Assembly (NCBI RefSeq): GCF_041734735.1 | Contig: NC_134903.1 | Coordinates: 6,092,943-6,156,942, forward strand | Source of the DNA: Babylonia areolata | Lineage: Eukaryota; Mollusca; Gastropoda; Neogastropoda; Buccinidae | Direction: 5' to 3' | Length of the DNA: 64,000 nt | Part shown: one piece after another, positions 1 to 12,324 of the stretch | Position numbering within the stretch: the first letter of the stretch is position 1 | Layout of the letters: each line of letters begins with the position of its first letter | Notes under the pieces: generated by a model | Databases searched by the model: none | Seen by the model: the letters and a program-made list of their open reading frames with translations, nothing else | What the model was told of the DNA's origin: nothing | Made by a program: the position numbers and the translations under genes

Positions 1-900
1 GCCGCATCTATGGCGTCAAGAAGACCAGAACAACGCCATACCATCCCCAGGGTAACGCCCAGTGTGAGCAGTTCAACCAATCCCTCCATGATCTGCTGCG
101 CACCCTACCACCGGAGCAGAAGAGACGCTGGCCCATACATCTGCCGGAGGTTGTGCAGGTGTACAACAACACGCCTCATGCCTCCACGGGGTTTGCCCCA
201 CACTTTCTTTTGTTTGGACAGGAACCCAGGCTCCCGGTAGACGATCTTCTAGGGCGCCCTGAACCGACGGCCGCAGGAGCTGTGGACTGGGTGAGACAGC
301 ACTGACAGCGACTCCAGGTCGCACACCAGAGGGCACTACACCAACTGCAACAGGCAGCCCTGCAACGTGCCAAGTTCAACAGGCAACACAGTAAGGCCCA
401 TGATCTACACGTTGGGGACTACGTCTATGTAAGGAACCGAGTCCTGGGCCGCAACAAGATACAGGACTTCTGGCAGCCAGACCTCCACCAGGTGACTAAC
501 CGCCCCTATGGACACCTACATGTCTACTCCGTGGTGCCATTGGCGGGTGGCCCTGAAAAGGTCATCAACAGAAAGCACCTGCTGCCGGCAACTGAACCCA
601 TCGCAGACTGGGAGCCAGAAGAACAGCCCAAACAGCAACCTCCAGTTCCATCTCCACAAGACTCTGACACAGACTCTGATGATGAGGTATGGTTTATAAT
701 ACCACCTCATCCCCAGGCCAGGTGTGGAACTCCTCCACCCGACACTGCGTCAGAAGCACCCCAGGCCACAGCCCAGAACGACCTGCCTGCAGCATTGGCC
801 CCTGTGCAAAGACGGTCCCAGCGCCTCAAAGAGAAGGCCAGAATTAAGAATTGACATTCTTTTCCTTTCCTTCCCCAGAATGGACAATTGAGGTTGAAAT
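1..900 (+). mobile_element. Ty3/Gypsy LTR retrotransposon fossil, 3' end of pol (integrase)
   Basis: The first ~550 bases read as the C-terminal half of a retroelement integrase. They include the YHPQGNAQCEQFN-type core motif, then the NNTPHASTGFAPHFLLFG region, then a GPY/F-like C-terminal module ending in KVINRKHLLPA. A proline- and acidic-rich tail runs to about 854. The rest of the element lies left of the window. The family assignment (Ty3/Gypsy) rests on the integrase motifs and on the polypurine tract and LTR start that follow. It is a broken fossil with at least one or two breaks in the visible part. Age cannot be judged because only one LTR is in view. Confidence 0.8.
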
Positions 901-1531
901 TCTAGTCTCACTTGCAACTAGGACTATTTCATCCACTCTATTTTTTTTCTAGTCTTGCCTCTCCCATGCCCTTTTCTGCCATGTGGCCAGTGCAACGCAA
1001 ACTGTTTCATCTCTTATGTACATGTTTTCTTATTTTGTTTTCATTCCAACCAGTTTAGGTGGAATTTATATTTTGTGGGTTTTGGTGTACTTTTTTTCTT
1101 CTATTTTTTTTTATTCTTGCCTCCCCAAGGCCAATCCTGCTAAGTGGTCTTTGCAAAGACAAATATTTGTTGTTGAAATGCTTGCTTGTTAATTCTAAGC
1201 ACTAGTCGGGCAATCATGTGATACATAGATTGATATGCACAAAACTGAATGCTTTCCAACCCCTTCTCTATATCAAACTCTTCAAAGTTAAGTTAGGATG
1301 CATTTGACTAAACTCTTAACTTAACCTGGCTAAAGCCACTTTGAATATAGAAGTAGAGTATTGTTCCTAAGAATGTTGCAGTCATTTCACATTCGCTTAG
1401 CTATTAGTTATCAGCTAAATTATCTCCCTTACCTGCCCAATAATTCTTGTTTGATGCTCAGCTAAGTCTCCTCACAAGAATTACTTTAAATTAACCATCG
1501 CGGACGATGGTTTTCAAAAGATGGGGGGAGG

Positions 1532-2450
1532 TGTGACCAAGCGCGCTATGCTTGCTCCAACACTATTCACGCACAAGCCACAGCAGACGACAGTTTTCCC
1601 TCATAACCCGCGCACAGAATGTGTGACGTCACTCCGGTTACATCATTTTGTCCTCCTCGCCAGACACCTGCTCACAGCTCGCCCAATGTCGCATCCCGGT
1701 ACGTCATTGGCTGAGAGCAAACTTGTGTTTCTGTTCCACAGTATTTAATTAATAGCTCTTTTGTTAGATCAGTAAACTACTAGTATTATATACTGGCAGA
1801 ATCGTCTTAACTCCATCTTTAAGTCTATTCCATTTATGTTTGCCTACGTGAAACTGATTTAACGCAGTTTGTAATTTTCAGCGACGAGCTCGTTAAAACT
1901 GACCCTGTTCAGGTGACTTAAATTAAGATTATAAATTCATCTTAAATAATCAACACTTCATTTTACACTCATTATAAAGTAGGCGTTGAGCTCTTTCTTT
2001 TGCAACTTATCCGATGCAAATCGGTTCAGTAATCATCTAGAAATCTGTCACTGAACACCTTGTAACAAGCACAGTTCTCATCAGATTTCTTCAGATTAGT
2101 GATGATTTGGTTTGCAGCCCACGTGATTGTCTTTGTAGTTCGCCTAATTTGTATAAATTGGCCGAGCGGGTGATGAGTGGTCACTTCCACACCCGAGCCA
2201 GCCGCGGCCAGCACCTGCTCCCTTTGTCTCTTGCTGTGTAGTGGTCAGTGTCGTTCCCACAACAGCATCTCGCTACGTATGGCTGCACTGTTTTCCTGTA
2301 ATAGCTGTAGTAAATAAACAATTGAAAGGGCATCCGCTTTCATATGCTCCTGCCTGCACGAGAACCTGCTATCTTTTACTACTCTTAATTCCTCATTCCA
2401 CTCCAACCATACCCTTACCCCTATCTCCACTCCACTCCAACCCTACCCTT
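1532..2450 (+). mobile_element. Probable 3' LTR of the Ty3/Gypsy fossil (right end uncertain)
   Basis: A purine-rich tract (AGATGGGGGGAGG, about 1519-1531) sits immediately before TGTGAC at 1532, the usual polypurine-tract/LTR junction. Downstream lie a TATAAAT-like box near 2150 and an AATAAA near 2313, in the order expected inside an LTR. I could not fix the right end because the partner LTR is outside the window and no clear terminal inverted CA or target-site duplication was found. The end given is a guess. The ~600 bases between the integrase and this point are element 3' untranslated sequence. Confidence 0.5.
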
Positions 2451-2559
2451 ACCCCGAGTCCATCACACACAGTTTCCAGTTGTTTTACAAACTACATGTG
2501 TTCGAATGAATCTGTCTGTGGCGACCTTAGATTTTTCTCGATATATGTTCGTCTCTAGT

Positions 2560-2985
2560 TTCTCAAAACACTTGTGACAAGAATGATGAAGTGTAGCTAC
2601 AGTTGTCAAAAATCATAGCATCGCCACAATCCCTTACATATGAACTATGCCCTGGGCATATCGTGTGTACTTTGGCTTGCTGGAATATTAAGTTTTACTT
2701 GTTGCAAATGTTTCTTAATTGCTGACAAGCAATTATTGTTTGCCAAAACGTACACTGATTTCATATTTTAAGGTGCATTTAATTTTGGATTAGAAACATT
2801 TGAAAATTATTCAAAACGTTTGATACACAGTAAATTCCTTGGTAAAACCAGTGTCCATAATTTATAGTACTAAATATTGAATTCATCATGATAGAAGAAA
2901 ACTTGTCCTGAAGACTAAAGATCAGAATCTGGCTTGGGTTTCCACTAACAACAAAATTCTCCATATGCCATGAAAGTGTAGACTG
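2560..2985. other. Unassigned AT-rich spacer
   Basis: No coding signal, RNA gene or repeat that I recognise. Short open frames here have no family features. Confidence 0.4.
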
Positions 2986-3135
2986 TATGCACGAGGGCGG
3001 CAGCATGGATGTTATCTACATGGACTATCAGAAGGCCTTCGACTTTGATTGCTGGCGAAAGTGGCAGCCCATGGAATGTGTGGCAAGGCACTGGACAGGT
3101 TCACTGACTTCCTGACAGGCAGACACCAAAGGTAG
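2985..3135 (+). mobile_element. Short LINE reverse-transcriptase fragment
   Basis: The bases read MDVIYMDYQKAFD and then, after a frame change, GMCGKALDRFTDFLTGRHQR. These are the palm motif with the catalytic aspartate context and the FLTGR-x-QR block of CR1/Jockey-type LINE reverse transcriptases. Only about 150 bases remain, with at least one frameshift, so this is a dead scrap. The exact clade cannot be told. Confidence 0.6.
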
Positions 3136-3139
3136 GTAG

Positions 3140-4560
3140 GATAATTTGGTGCAAGAAACCCAATTGCGGTCAAACGCCTACCCCAAAAATATCGGAGATC
3201 GTGGTACACAGCGATCCAATGACAGTTTCCCCGTTTCCGCATGACAGCTTGGGAAACACACCTCTACACGGAGGCCACTCAGAATTCATTTATGTTTTCC
3301 ACATGCGTTTGATTCTTTCCATCTTGGTTTCTGTAAAACCCACGCTGAAGAAATTTCGATGCCAGTGTCTGTTCTTCATCCAAAGCAAATTCGGTTATAT
3401 TGTTCTGTGAAAGGACTATGTCAGATGTTGAATGGTAGCGTTGAAACCGAGTTATGTCCTTTGCGCTTTCCTGGAAATTATATCATCTAAGTGTTTTCAA
3501 ACTGGGGCAAAACGCCTACAAGGTGTTGGGGCAAGACACCTACCAGCAGGCCTTTGGCCCCTTCACTGGGCGTTTTGCACCCTGTGATTTTGAAGGAAAA
3601 AAAGTGTGTGAAGTCTATCTTTGTGCTTCTTTCTGACTTCTTCCAGTGTTTCAATTGATAGATTCAAAACAACATTGCTGTACGTGTGTGTTCGTGCATA
3701 CAAAATACACAAAAAAGAAATACCCAGCTCTTACAGGCCACATGACCCATCTGAACAAAGGGGTGGACGATAGCAACAATGGGGTATTCAATGGTATTTG
3801 ATATTCAGCCACGCACTATACATATATGCTTTCTTATTGCTGAAGGTAACCTTGCAGTTACACAGTTACGATCTGTACAGCATTCCGTTATATAAATTCC
3901 TAATTTTTTTTAGCAATCATACCATCCGATCAGTTAGAGCAGAGCTGCTGGATCTGGGAATATGCAGTAATAGAGGGGAATATATATTCTTACACAAGGG
4001 TGTGTATCTTGGGCAGACAAAAAGAAAGAATAACAAATAAAAGAAACACATATTTCATTTCGCATCTATCACACTGGACAAAAAAATAATGGATTCACTA
4101 CTGGTTTTCCTACGCGTTCATGAATGAGTGCGTGTGAGAGAGAGAGAGAAGGGGTGTGGGTGGTGCACTGCCTTCAGAACAAGCAACAAATGGCTCCCCA
4201 TTCCCATAACCACATGTAGCATCTGGGCCTTCATGGTGTTCCAGTCAGCAGATCTGGGCCGTTCATCCTCTCCTAAAACTTACATCCAGTGGGTATACAA
4301 ACAAGCTTGCACCAAATCACCTCACACTCATTGGATGCAGATTAAAAAGTGGAAAATTTCGAGGCAGCGTCACTGGGTCCATTCCTTTGCCACCAACGAT
4401 CTGCCCAGTCACGCGAAAAGTTACGTCAAGATGTTCGCTATTGAGCAAAGCTCTGTGCATGGACTGACTCAGACCAGAGCTCCGAAGACCTTCAGGATTA
4501 CCTGGATCAGTTGTACACTGTAATTAACACATAATAAAGAGGGGTAACATTATTCATACA
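3140..4560. other. Unassigned intergenic sequence
   Basis: No gene or known repeat recognised. The longest frame (about 4128-4523, 131 codons on +) has no motif I can place and no codon pattern distinguishing it from its surroundings. A short GA run occurs at 4137-4150. Confidence 0.35.
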
Positions 4561-5023
4561 TTTTTTTCTCATCCCAGTCAGAACAGTCTTCATATTGTAC
4601 CTGCACTGTGTTGTCACCTGACTGGTACTTGGGATCACAGTGAACTGGAGAAACACGCCACAGTTCACACTGTTAACTTAGTTCCTGTACACTGTCACCA
4701 CGTGCGTTACAATTCGAAAGAAGGTAGATTGTTCAACAGAGAACATATTCAACAGTAGGCTTAATACGAAGTATCGAAGTCTTTCATTGATTGTAACATC
4801 AATGATGAAACAAACATCCAGTCAAGCTTATACATAAATCACAGTGTGTCTTCCTCGTGTTCATTTTTACAACATTGTTAAATGTACTATTTGGCCATAA
4901 ATTAGAGCGCTCGCTGTAGCCGTCTGATACGATGAGCGAAATTATTTTCAGTGTACAATGCGATAGCAATAAATCTTTTAGCAAAATGATGGGGGAAATG
5001 TGTATGTGTACATGCTTGCACGC

Positions 5024-5030
<7 letters not shown>

Positions 5031-5074
<44 letters not shown>
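5031..5074. repeat. (TG)n microsatellite shared by the duplicons
   Basis: Pure TG run. It lies at the equivalent place in duplicons B (22199-22243) and C (63836-63889), between the same flanking words, so it predates the duplications. Confidence 0.9.
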
Positions 5075-5078
<4 letters not shown>

Positions 5079-5641
5079 CGTGCTTGAGTGTTTACATGCC
5101 TGTTTGCTTATGCCTGTGGTTTTGTCTGTCTGAGTGTGTACATGTGTACGAGACACACGAGTAAGAGTGTATGTATGTATTGAGAAGATATAAAACCCTT
5201 ACGAACTGTAACCTGGGCCATTTGAACCCTTTCTCTGAGGGACAGAGCCAGTTGTGTGCCCAATGTGACTTCAGTTTCGTCCCTTGTGAACTCGGAAATA
5301 TATTGTCTATGAAGCATGATACAAACTGTAGGAGTAAAACAAGGAGGTTAAATACAAAGTTGAAAAGGAAAATGTAACGGCAACTCATGGATACATAATG
5401 AATGATTGATCTTTGTACCATCTACTTAAATCCAAAGATTTTTTTGTTTGTTTGTTTGGTTGTTGTTGTTTTGTTTTGTTTTTAAAGCATGACTGGTCAG
5501 CTCATCTGTGTCATAACCCAGATATTGTCAGGTAAACGAGCACTGACACATGGAAGGTGTTGTGAAGCCTACAGTAGCTTTTTACTCTGACCTACAAAAT
5601 TACCCAACCAGTTACTTGACTAACTTGTAAAATAAAAGCGT

Positions 5642-6821
5642 GCAACAATGAACTGAAGACATCTGAAGAATTTTGTGATTTGCTGGATTGTTTTATCTCA
5701 CGTGATAACATTTGTTTTGTTGGTGATCTTAATTTTGGTTATGATTCAACTTCTGATGCAAATGTTGTTTCTCTTAAAACCAAAAATACTTGAAAACCAT
5801 TGTTTACAACAGCTTGTTAAGGATGCCACTAACCGTCACGGTCATGCATTAGACTGGGTCATAACAAACAGTGAGAACAGTGTGACCGATCTTCTTGCTG
5901 TTGACATACTCATCTCTGACCACTCTGTGATATCATTTAATCTTAAGTTCAAAAAGCCTGTAAATATAAGGAAAAATGTTTACTCACGAAATTACAAATC
6001 TTTAAACGTTAATCTTATAAAAGCTGATGTTTCTGAAGTATTTGCCGCCAGTCTCTATACCAGTAACATGATCACATTCCACACTTCCCTCCAGGAACTG
6101 CTTGATAAGCATGCCTCTCTCAATATGCGTGTTGTGTTTGATCATTCATGTGCGCCTTGGATGTCTCTTGAAATCAAGATGGCAAAACAACAGCGTCGCT
6201 CCGCTGTGCGAAAGTTTGGTCTGGAAAATTTCAAACAGATACATGCTCATTTACTCAGTACTGTGAATCAAATAATCCGCGATGCTAAAAAGAAATACGT
6301 GTGCGACAGAATTGCTTCTGTTTCGCTTGGCCAATCAGATGATGGAGAAGGATGTCTGAACTCTTCTGCCTAGCAATATACCTTCTGAAAATATAGCTGA
6401 TAAGTTTATTGATTATATCACTACTAAAATGGAGATGATTAGAAGTAACTTATACTTTCTTACTAATTTTGGCGAACCTGTTACTTTTGATGGAACACAG
6501 TTCACTACATTCCAGACAGTTACCAAGGAACAGGTCAAAGATGTCATCCCCAAGATGCCAAAGAAACCACGCAGTCTCAATTATATCCCAAATTCTATAT
6601 TTTACCAATGTTTAGAAGAATTACTACTAACTATAACCAATAACATGAATATATCCTTGACCTCAGGTGTTGTCCCACAGTCCTTCAAGCATGCCTTGGT
6701 GTGTCACCTTTTGAAGAAAGCTGGTCATGATCCCGAAAACCTGAAAAAAATATAGACCAGTATCTCCCATTTATGTCTAAGGTTCTAGAACGTATTGTGC
6801 TCAGCCAGCTTATAAAACACC

Positions 6822-6886
<65 letters not shown>

Positions 6887-7113
6887 GGAGTGTAACAGTT
6901 GTACGATTGGGAGTATGTTACTTTGGGAGTTTTGTGCATTGTGTTTTTATAATATTAATGATTCTGTTTTATATGTTTCTACTTCTTTTTATTTGCTTTC
7001 TTGTTTCACTTAAAGGGACTGGATTTGTAAAGCGCTTAGAGGTTCCTTATGCGTGAATTATAGTGCTATATAAAAAAAAAAAATATCATTATTATAATTA
7101 TTATCATTATTTC
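5642..7113 (+). mobile_element. LINE (L2/CR1-like), 5'-truncated, absent from duplicon B
   Basis: The frame starting near 5655 contains the end of an endonuclease domain (FVGDLNFG, then DHSVISFNL near 5920). After it comes the endonuclease-RT linker (APWMSLEIKMAKQQRRSA) and the start of the reverse transcriptase (SGVVPQSFKHALVCHLLKKA near 6664-6720). The reading frame is interrupted, and most of the RT domain is missing, replaced by a TG tract at 6822-6886. The 3' tail has GGATTTGTAAAGCGCTTAGAG followed by TGCTATATAAA and an ATT-rich microsatellite, a tail form common to L2-like LINEs and their SINEs. Compared with duplicon B the insertion joins ...AATAAAAGCG to TGTATCAAAA..., where B is uninterrupted. 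The clade call is from motif style, not a search. Confidence 0.75.
6822..6886. repeat. (TG)n microsatellite inside the LINE
   Basis: A pure TG run replaces the LINE's central region, so it arose with, or after, an internal deletion. Confidence 0.9.
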
Positions 7114-8417
7114 TGTATCAAAATTACTTTGCTAAGATGTAGTAATCGATCGTAATTATATCTGACACTTCATCGTCATTTAAAGTCAACTGCATTTGAA
7201 TGCCATTTTCCAACTGAAATTTATATAATTTTTTTTTTAATGTACACTCTTTTATACGTATTATGCGAAATCAAATACATTATCCATTCTCAAATGTTCA
7301 TCAGTACCAAAAAATACGGTTTCCGTGAAATTCAGTAAAATGGATATTTGCACATTTCTCATTGAATAAACTTAAGAGACATAGAGAAACATTTCATGAT
7401 TTACTGTACCTGATGAAACGTTCGAGCGACTCTCTTTCTTCAATACACTGTGTATAATATTGAGTTTGTATTGGATCCATTGCATGAAGAGTGAAATAAA
7501 AGGCAATTATTTCGTGGAATATTCTGATCTGTCACTATTTAGTTTTTTGTTTGTTTTATATCCTTTGTTGTTGTTGTTGTTTTAACTTGTATAATGTTTT
7601 TTTGAACTTATATAATGCTTTTTGCCAAGCGATGTTTTTCTACTCATTTTTTTGGATAATCATTTTGCGGTGTGAAATAATCACAATACGCCATTACAAG
7701 GAAGAAATTACTGTTGTCCATTTCTCCTTGGGTTTCTCAGGTCATTCTGGAAGCCGACCCCCAGGTCCAGAATCCGAGAGCACATGAGGTGTTGGCTATT
7801 GTCATTTTGGCGGCATTTCAGCACTCTGTGCCTCTTCGGTATGTTATGTACTGCTGTTCGGAGAATCCCATTATCTTTTTTCTCAGAGATTTCCCTGTGA
7901 CCAGGGTGGAATGTTCCAAGGGGCCAAAGGCTCCCCATGAGGCTTCCTGTGCTTTATTTTGTTATGAATTGGAAAAGAAATGACATAAAGAAAGGAGTTT
8001 GTATGATGATCCCTGTTTGGTTAAATATATACTTGCCTGCCGCATAGTTCACATGGGGCATACATCGCTGGCCACGGATTGGCTATTCAGCGTTTGAGGT
8101 TTGGAATTGCGTTCACTGGCTGAGCAGATGACGGGTTTGGAAGAAACGTCTTAACACTGAGTTAGCCGCGAAATTTGGCCAACAGAGAACACCAATAGAG
8201 CTTCTTTGCATCAGTTTGAAATGTACATTCTATTAGACAGCGAGTATAATACAAAATCGTCTTCATTCCTCAATCTCCATTACATCTGACAAATCATTTG
8301 AAAGCCAGGGTCCAATACGTTTGAATTTAACAGAATTGCATTTCATAGTGGTATGATATCATGCTTTTTATGGCTGGCTAGTATTAAGTTTAATTAGTAT
8401 TAGTATTCACGTATGCA

Positions 8418-8491
<74 letters not shown>

Positions 8492-8511
8492 TACACATAT
8501 ATATATATATA
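8418..8511. repeat. (AT)n microsatellite just upstream of receptor copy 1 exon
   Basis: An AT dinucleotide run with a few interruptions ends about 55 bases before the receptor exon's apparent splice acceptor. Duplicon B has no such run at the equivalent place (about 24060-24110), so it expanded after the duplication. Confidence 0.9.
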
Positions 8512-8565
8512 ATGTGATGATTCTGTTAACTTAAAATAAAACAAAACAGTACAATGCATTCCAAG

Positions 8566-11500
8566 CACCTGGGGTGGTTCTTGTGATGACATCACCATCA
8601 TCTGGATACTTCACACTGAGAAGAAATACAAGTGAGAATTATACATACATGATGTGGAACAAACTTTATGTGCCTGTCAGACATCCATTCATGATCAGTC
8701 TCAAAAGTCTTTCACTGCATGGTGTGTACATCGATCTATATCGTTATCACGGTGGATCCGATAACAGAATTAGTGTTTGGAAATGGCATACACCAGAGAG
8801 TGACATTGCCTTTATGTTCTGTTTCAATGACACACAATTCATTATTTCTTTTACACTTGACCAGTGCATCAAACTGACCAACACACAATGTTTTCAGTTT
8901 TTCTTTTCTATTTTCCCTGAAAGTAAATCACCCCAGAAGCTACCCAGTACGTTTTGGAACTGTTCAGTGGAGCACTATTCCAGCTTTCAGCACCACATGG
9001 ATTGTAACCTGAAGACAGAGTGTGAAGATGGACGAGATGAAACAGAACACTGTCCCTTCAGTAGTGCTGACTGTCAGGGGTTGGTGGCCTTGTGTGACCG
9101 TTGCTACAAATTAGTTATGAAAGTTAAAAAATGTTCAATGAACGTAACAGATAAGAATAAACAGAGTAACGAGTATTGTAATTTACTTGGTGGCACACTG
9201 GGCTTTCCTACCTGCCTGTTTGACCCATTTGATATTATCAGCAATAAATCAAAGAGATACTGGCATAGCTTTCTGCACATTCTGATAGGTTTGTATTCAA
9301 ACAGTTTAGCATTGCCCAATATGTACAGACACAGTGATTACACCGAAGACAGAACTGTTTTCCACCATTTATTTGAAAGTTTATATTACCACCACCGAAT
9401 GTCTATATCTTGTATCACACTTAATACGCACATTATGCGCATTCTTTATGTTGATTGTAAGTATTTATGTTGGGAAGGCATGTCTTGTGAAGTCAAATTA
9501 AACAACAGTACAGAATTATCCAGCGATCCAAAGGGAATTCTTTTGACCAACACACATGTATCACTCTCAAAAGAACAATACTATATGACAGAGTGCCACG
9601 ACGGTCAAGTGAATCACAAACTTCTCTCTTGTGGCTCCAACAGTGGAGAAGCCTGTGGTCAGCAGTATACATCCACCTGTCATGTTCCTGATCAGCCATC
9701 GTATATGACTCTGCTGAATGACACAGAACTTCACGTCACTCTAATCCCTACATTCACATGCAGTGAAGACACAACCACTGTGTCATATTCCCTGGTGTGT
9801 GACTTCATAGTTGACTGTCAGGATTCCAGTGATGAGTCATTCTGTAAGTATCGCCAATGTAGCAACACAGTTTACACGTGTGAAAATGGTCAGTGCATAT
9901 CCTATGACAACGTGTGTGATTTCATGTCCCATTGTCAGGACGAATCAGACGAAAGGAGCTGTTCGGATTTCAAACGGAAACGTCTAATTAAGAGACGCAT
10001 TCCATCTCCTGTCCTTGTCATGTTCAATGGAATATCGCACTTCATCCCAATCCCAATGAATTCCAGCGAGACTTGTCCAGGTAGTCATTATCGTTGTCCA
10101 GGAGAATTCAACGACTGTCTGCCTATTTACACACGATGCAATGGGTTTCATGACTGCATGGAGCACGGGGATGAAGAGTTGTGTGCGGAATTGACATGTC
10201 CAGGGCTTCTCCGATGTCGACATTCCATGATATGTGTACACAGTGACCATGTGTGTGATGGCTGGCCTCACTGCCCAATGCTTGATGATGAATTATGGTG
10301 CAATACTACCTGTCCTGTAGGCTGCCTGTGTCAGGTTCACACTTTTCTTTGTGTACAGCCTTTCCATGCTGATCTCTTCCCTCAGATCCGTTTATTGGAT
10401 GCCACAGGTTCAGGTCTGACTGTGTCTGATGTGAACAGTAACTCCTATCTCATTCGTCTGGTTCTTGCTAGGTGTTCTCTATCCCTCCTGCCTGAAATGA
10501 AGTTGTTCAATTTGAGATTCCTTGACCTTAGCAGTAACATGCTACAGCATGTCAACATGACCTCATTTATTGGTTTAGAAAATATGCAGTCATTGTCCTT
10601 GTCTAACAATCCTATATCATCAGTGTATGCTGATTCTTTTTCCCCTTTTCAACAAAAAGCTCTTACATTGATAGATCTGTCACACACAGCACTGACAGAC
10701 TTTGATTCAAAAGCATTTATACACTTTGTTCGTTTGCAGAAGCTTAATCTAACATTTACTTCTGTTCACACCATACGTCCTGATGGTTTTCAATACACTC
10801 CACAGCTGATTGATCTGTACATAGAGCATAGTCCTGTTAGAAACTTTCCATTTGACATTTTTAAGCATCTTTCCCATCTACGATTCATTTCATCACATAA
10901 CTATAAACTGTGTTGTGATGAAATACTCCCTGAACATTTTGAGGCCACCAACTGTTATGCCCCAAAAGACGAAATTTCATCGTGTGAAGATTTACTGCAG
11001 TCATGGACATACCGTGGGTTTCTGTGGCTGATCACCTGTCTGGCAGTGTCTGGTAACGTCTTCTGTTTCTGTGCACGTCTGTTTGCAAAAAGCATGACCA
11101 ATTCCAGTGGCTTCAGTGTGTTTGTCACCAACCTTACAATGGCTGACTTTTTGATGGGTGTCTACATGGGTGTTATAGGAGTGGCTGATGAAAGATTACG
11201 TGGCAAATACCACTATCATGAGGACTCGTGGAAAAACAGCGTGACCTGTACTGTGGCTGGCATTCTGTCTCTGTTGTCCAGTGAAGTATCAGCTCTGATC
11301 ATCTGTCTAATCACTTTAGATCGATTTATTGTCCTCTGCTTTCCATTCAGCACTTACCGATTTGAGCGAAAATCAGCAACTCTTGTTTGTCTGCTGATCT
11401 GGTTAGTTGGCTGGTTTCTTGCTATAGTGCCTTTAGTTCCCGTGACTTCACACTGGGAGTTTTACAGTCAGACGGGTATCTGTATTCCGTTGCCAGTAAT

Positions 11501-11882
11501 GAAACACGAGTTCGAAGGGAAACTGTATTCTTTCAGTGTAATGATTGTTCTCAATTTTGTGTTGTTTTTATTTATCTCTGTGGGTCAGGCATCCATTTAC
11601 TGGTCCATACAGACTAATGCTTTGAAGACGAACTCTACGAAAGTGTCACAAGACATAACCATAGCTCAGCGGTTGATTACTATAGCAGTAACAGATTTCT
11701 TGTGCTGGTTTCCTATTGGCTTGTGTGGAATGTTTGCATTGGCTGGTTTTCCCATCCCTGGTGAAGTGAATGTGGCCTTAGCAATATTTGTATTACCTTT
11801 AAACTCTGCTGTTAACCCCTTTATGTATACATTAAACACTTTGACGGAAAAGTGGGAAAATCCAAAGAATCTCAGCTTTTAA
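8566..11882 (+). CDS. GRL101-like LDLa/LRR G-protein-coupled receptor, copy 1 (main exon)
   Basis: One long exon encodes a leucine-rich-repeat GPCR of the relaxin-receptor/GRL101 class (LGR type C), expected at the cell surface. Numbering residues from 8574, there is a CUB-like N-terminal segment (1-125), LDLa 1 (129-160, ending GRDETEHC), a cysteine-rich C-type-lectin-like segment (about 167-320), and LDLa 2-5 (about 392-424, 432-462, 504-540 and 544-580, with SDESFC, SDERSC, GDEELC and DDELWC). A CPVGCLC LRR cap and about six LRRs (600-790) follow. Seven helices start near 815, with LITLDRF for D/ERY and NPFMY for NPxxY. The exon has no in-frame ATG at its start. An AG before CACCTGG (8564-8565), conserved in copy 2, is probably a splice acceptor, so a signal-peptide exon must lie upstream. 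Compared with copies 2 and 3 the C-terminus is cut short by a one-base loss in the A run near 11857, giving WENPKNLSF and a stop. Confidence 0.9.
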
Positions 11883-12035
11883 AGTGGATGGAGTCTAATG
11901 CAGATCGGATTCTGGTGAAGTAGATTCAGAGTGTGCTGATTTAATAACAACAGGAAATGGAAAGTTACTTGAAATGATCCTTAGTTTTCACTGGGTCATA
12001 TACTGAATATAACTATCACTATAACTATAACTATA

Positions 12036-12040
<5 letters not shown>
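11883..12040 (+). other. Former C-terminal coding tail and 3' flank of receptor copy 1
   Basis: Bases 11883-11923 align with the last 14 or so codons and stop of copies 2 and 3 (MESHADQI-V-K) but are out of frame here. The 3' flank that follows matches copy 2 to about 12000. Confidence 0.7.
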
Positions 12041-12122
<82 letters not shown>

Positions 12123-12157
12123 TAGATAGATAGATAGATATACTTTCTCTCTCTGTC

Positions 12158-12235
<78 letters not shown>

Positions 12236-12256
12236 CATGTATATATATATATATAG

Positions 12257-12321
<65 letters not shown>

Positions 12322-12322
12322 C
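12040..12322. repeat. Compound microsatellite (AT)n/(GA)n/(GATA)n/(GTAT)n
   Basis: A mosaic of AT, GA, GATA and GTAT runs. At the equivalent place duplicon B has a simpler (CT)n(TG)n block (27588-27671), so the tract has evolved independently since duplication. Confidence 0.9.
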
Positions 12323-12324
12323 AT

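Noticed and set aside
4128-4523. 131-codon + strand frame as a gene
   Set aside because: No recognisable domain, no conservation in the other duplicons (it lies outside them), and composition like its surroundings.
9104-10271. Several antisense frames inside the receptor exon
   Set aside because: They mirror the codon structure of the + strand gene and contain no domain.
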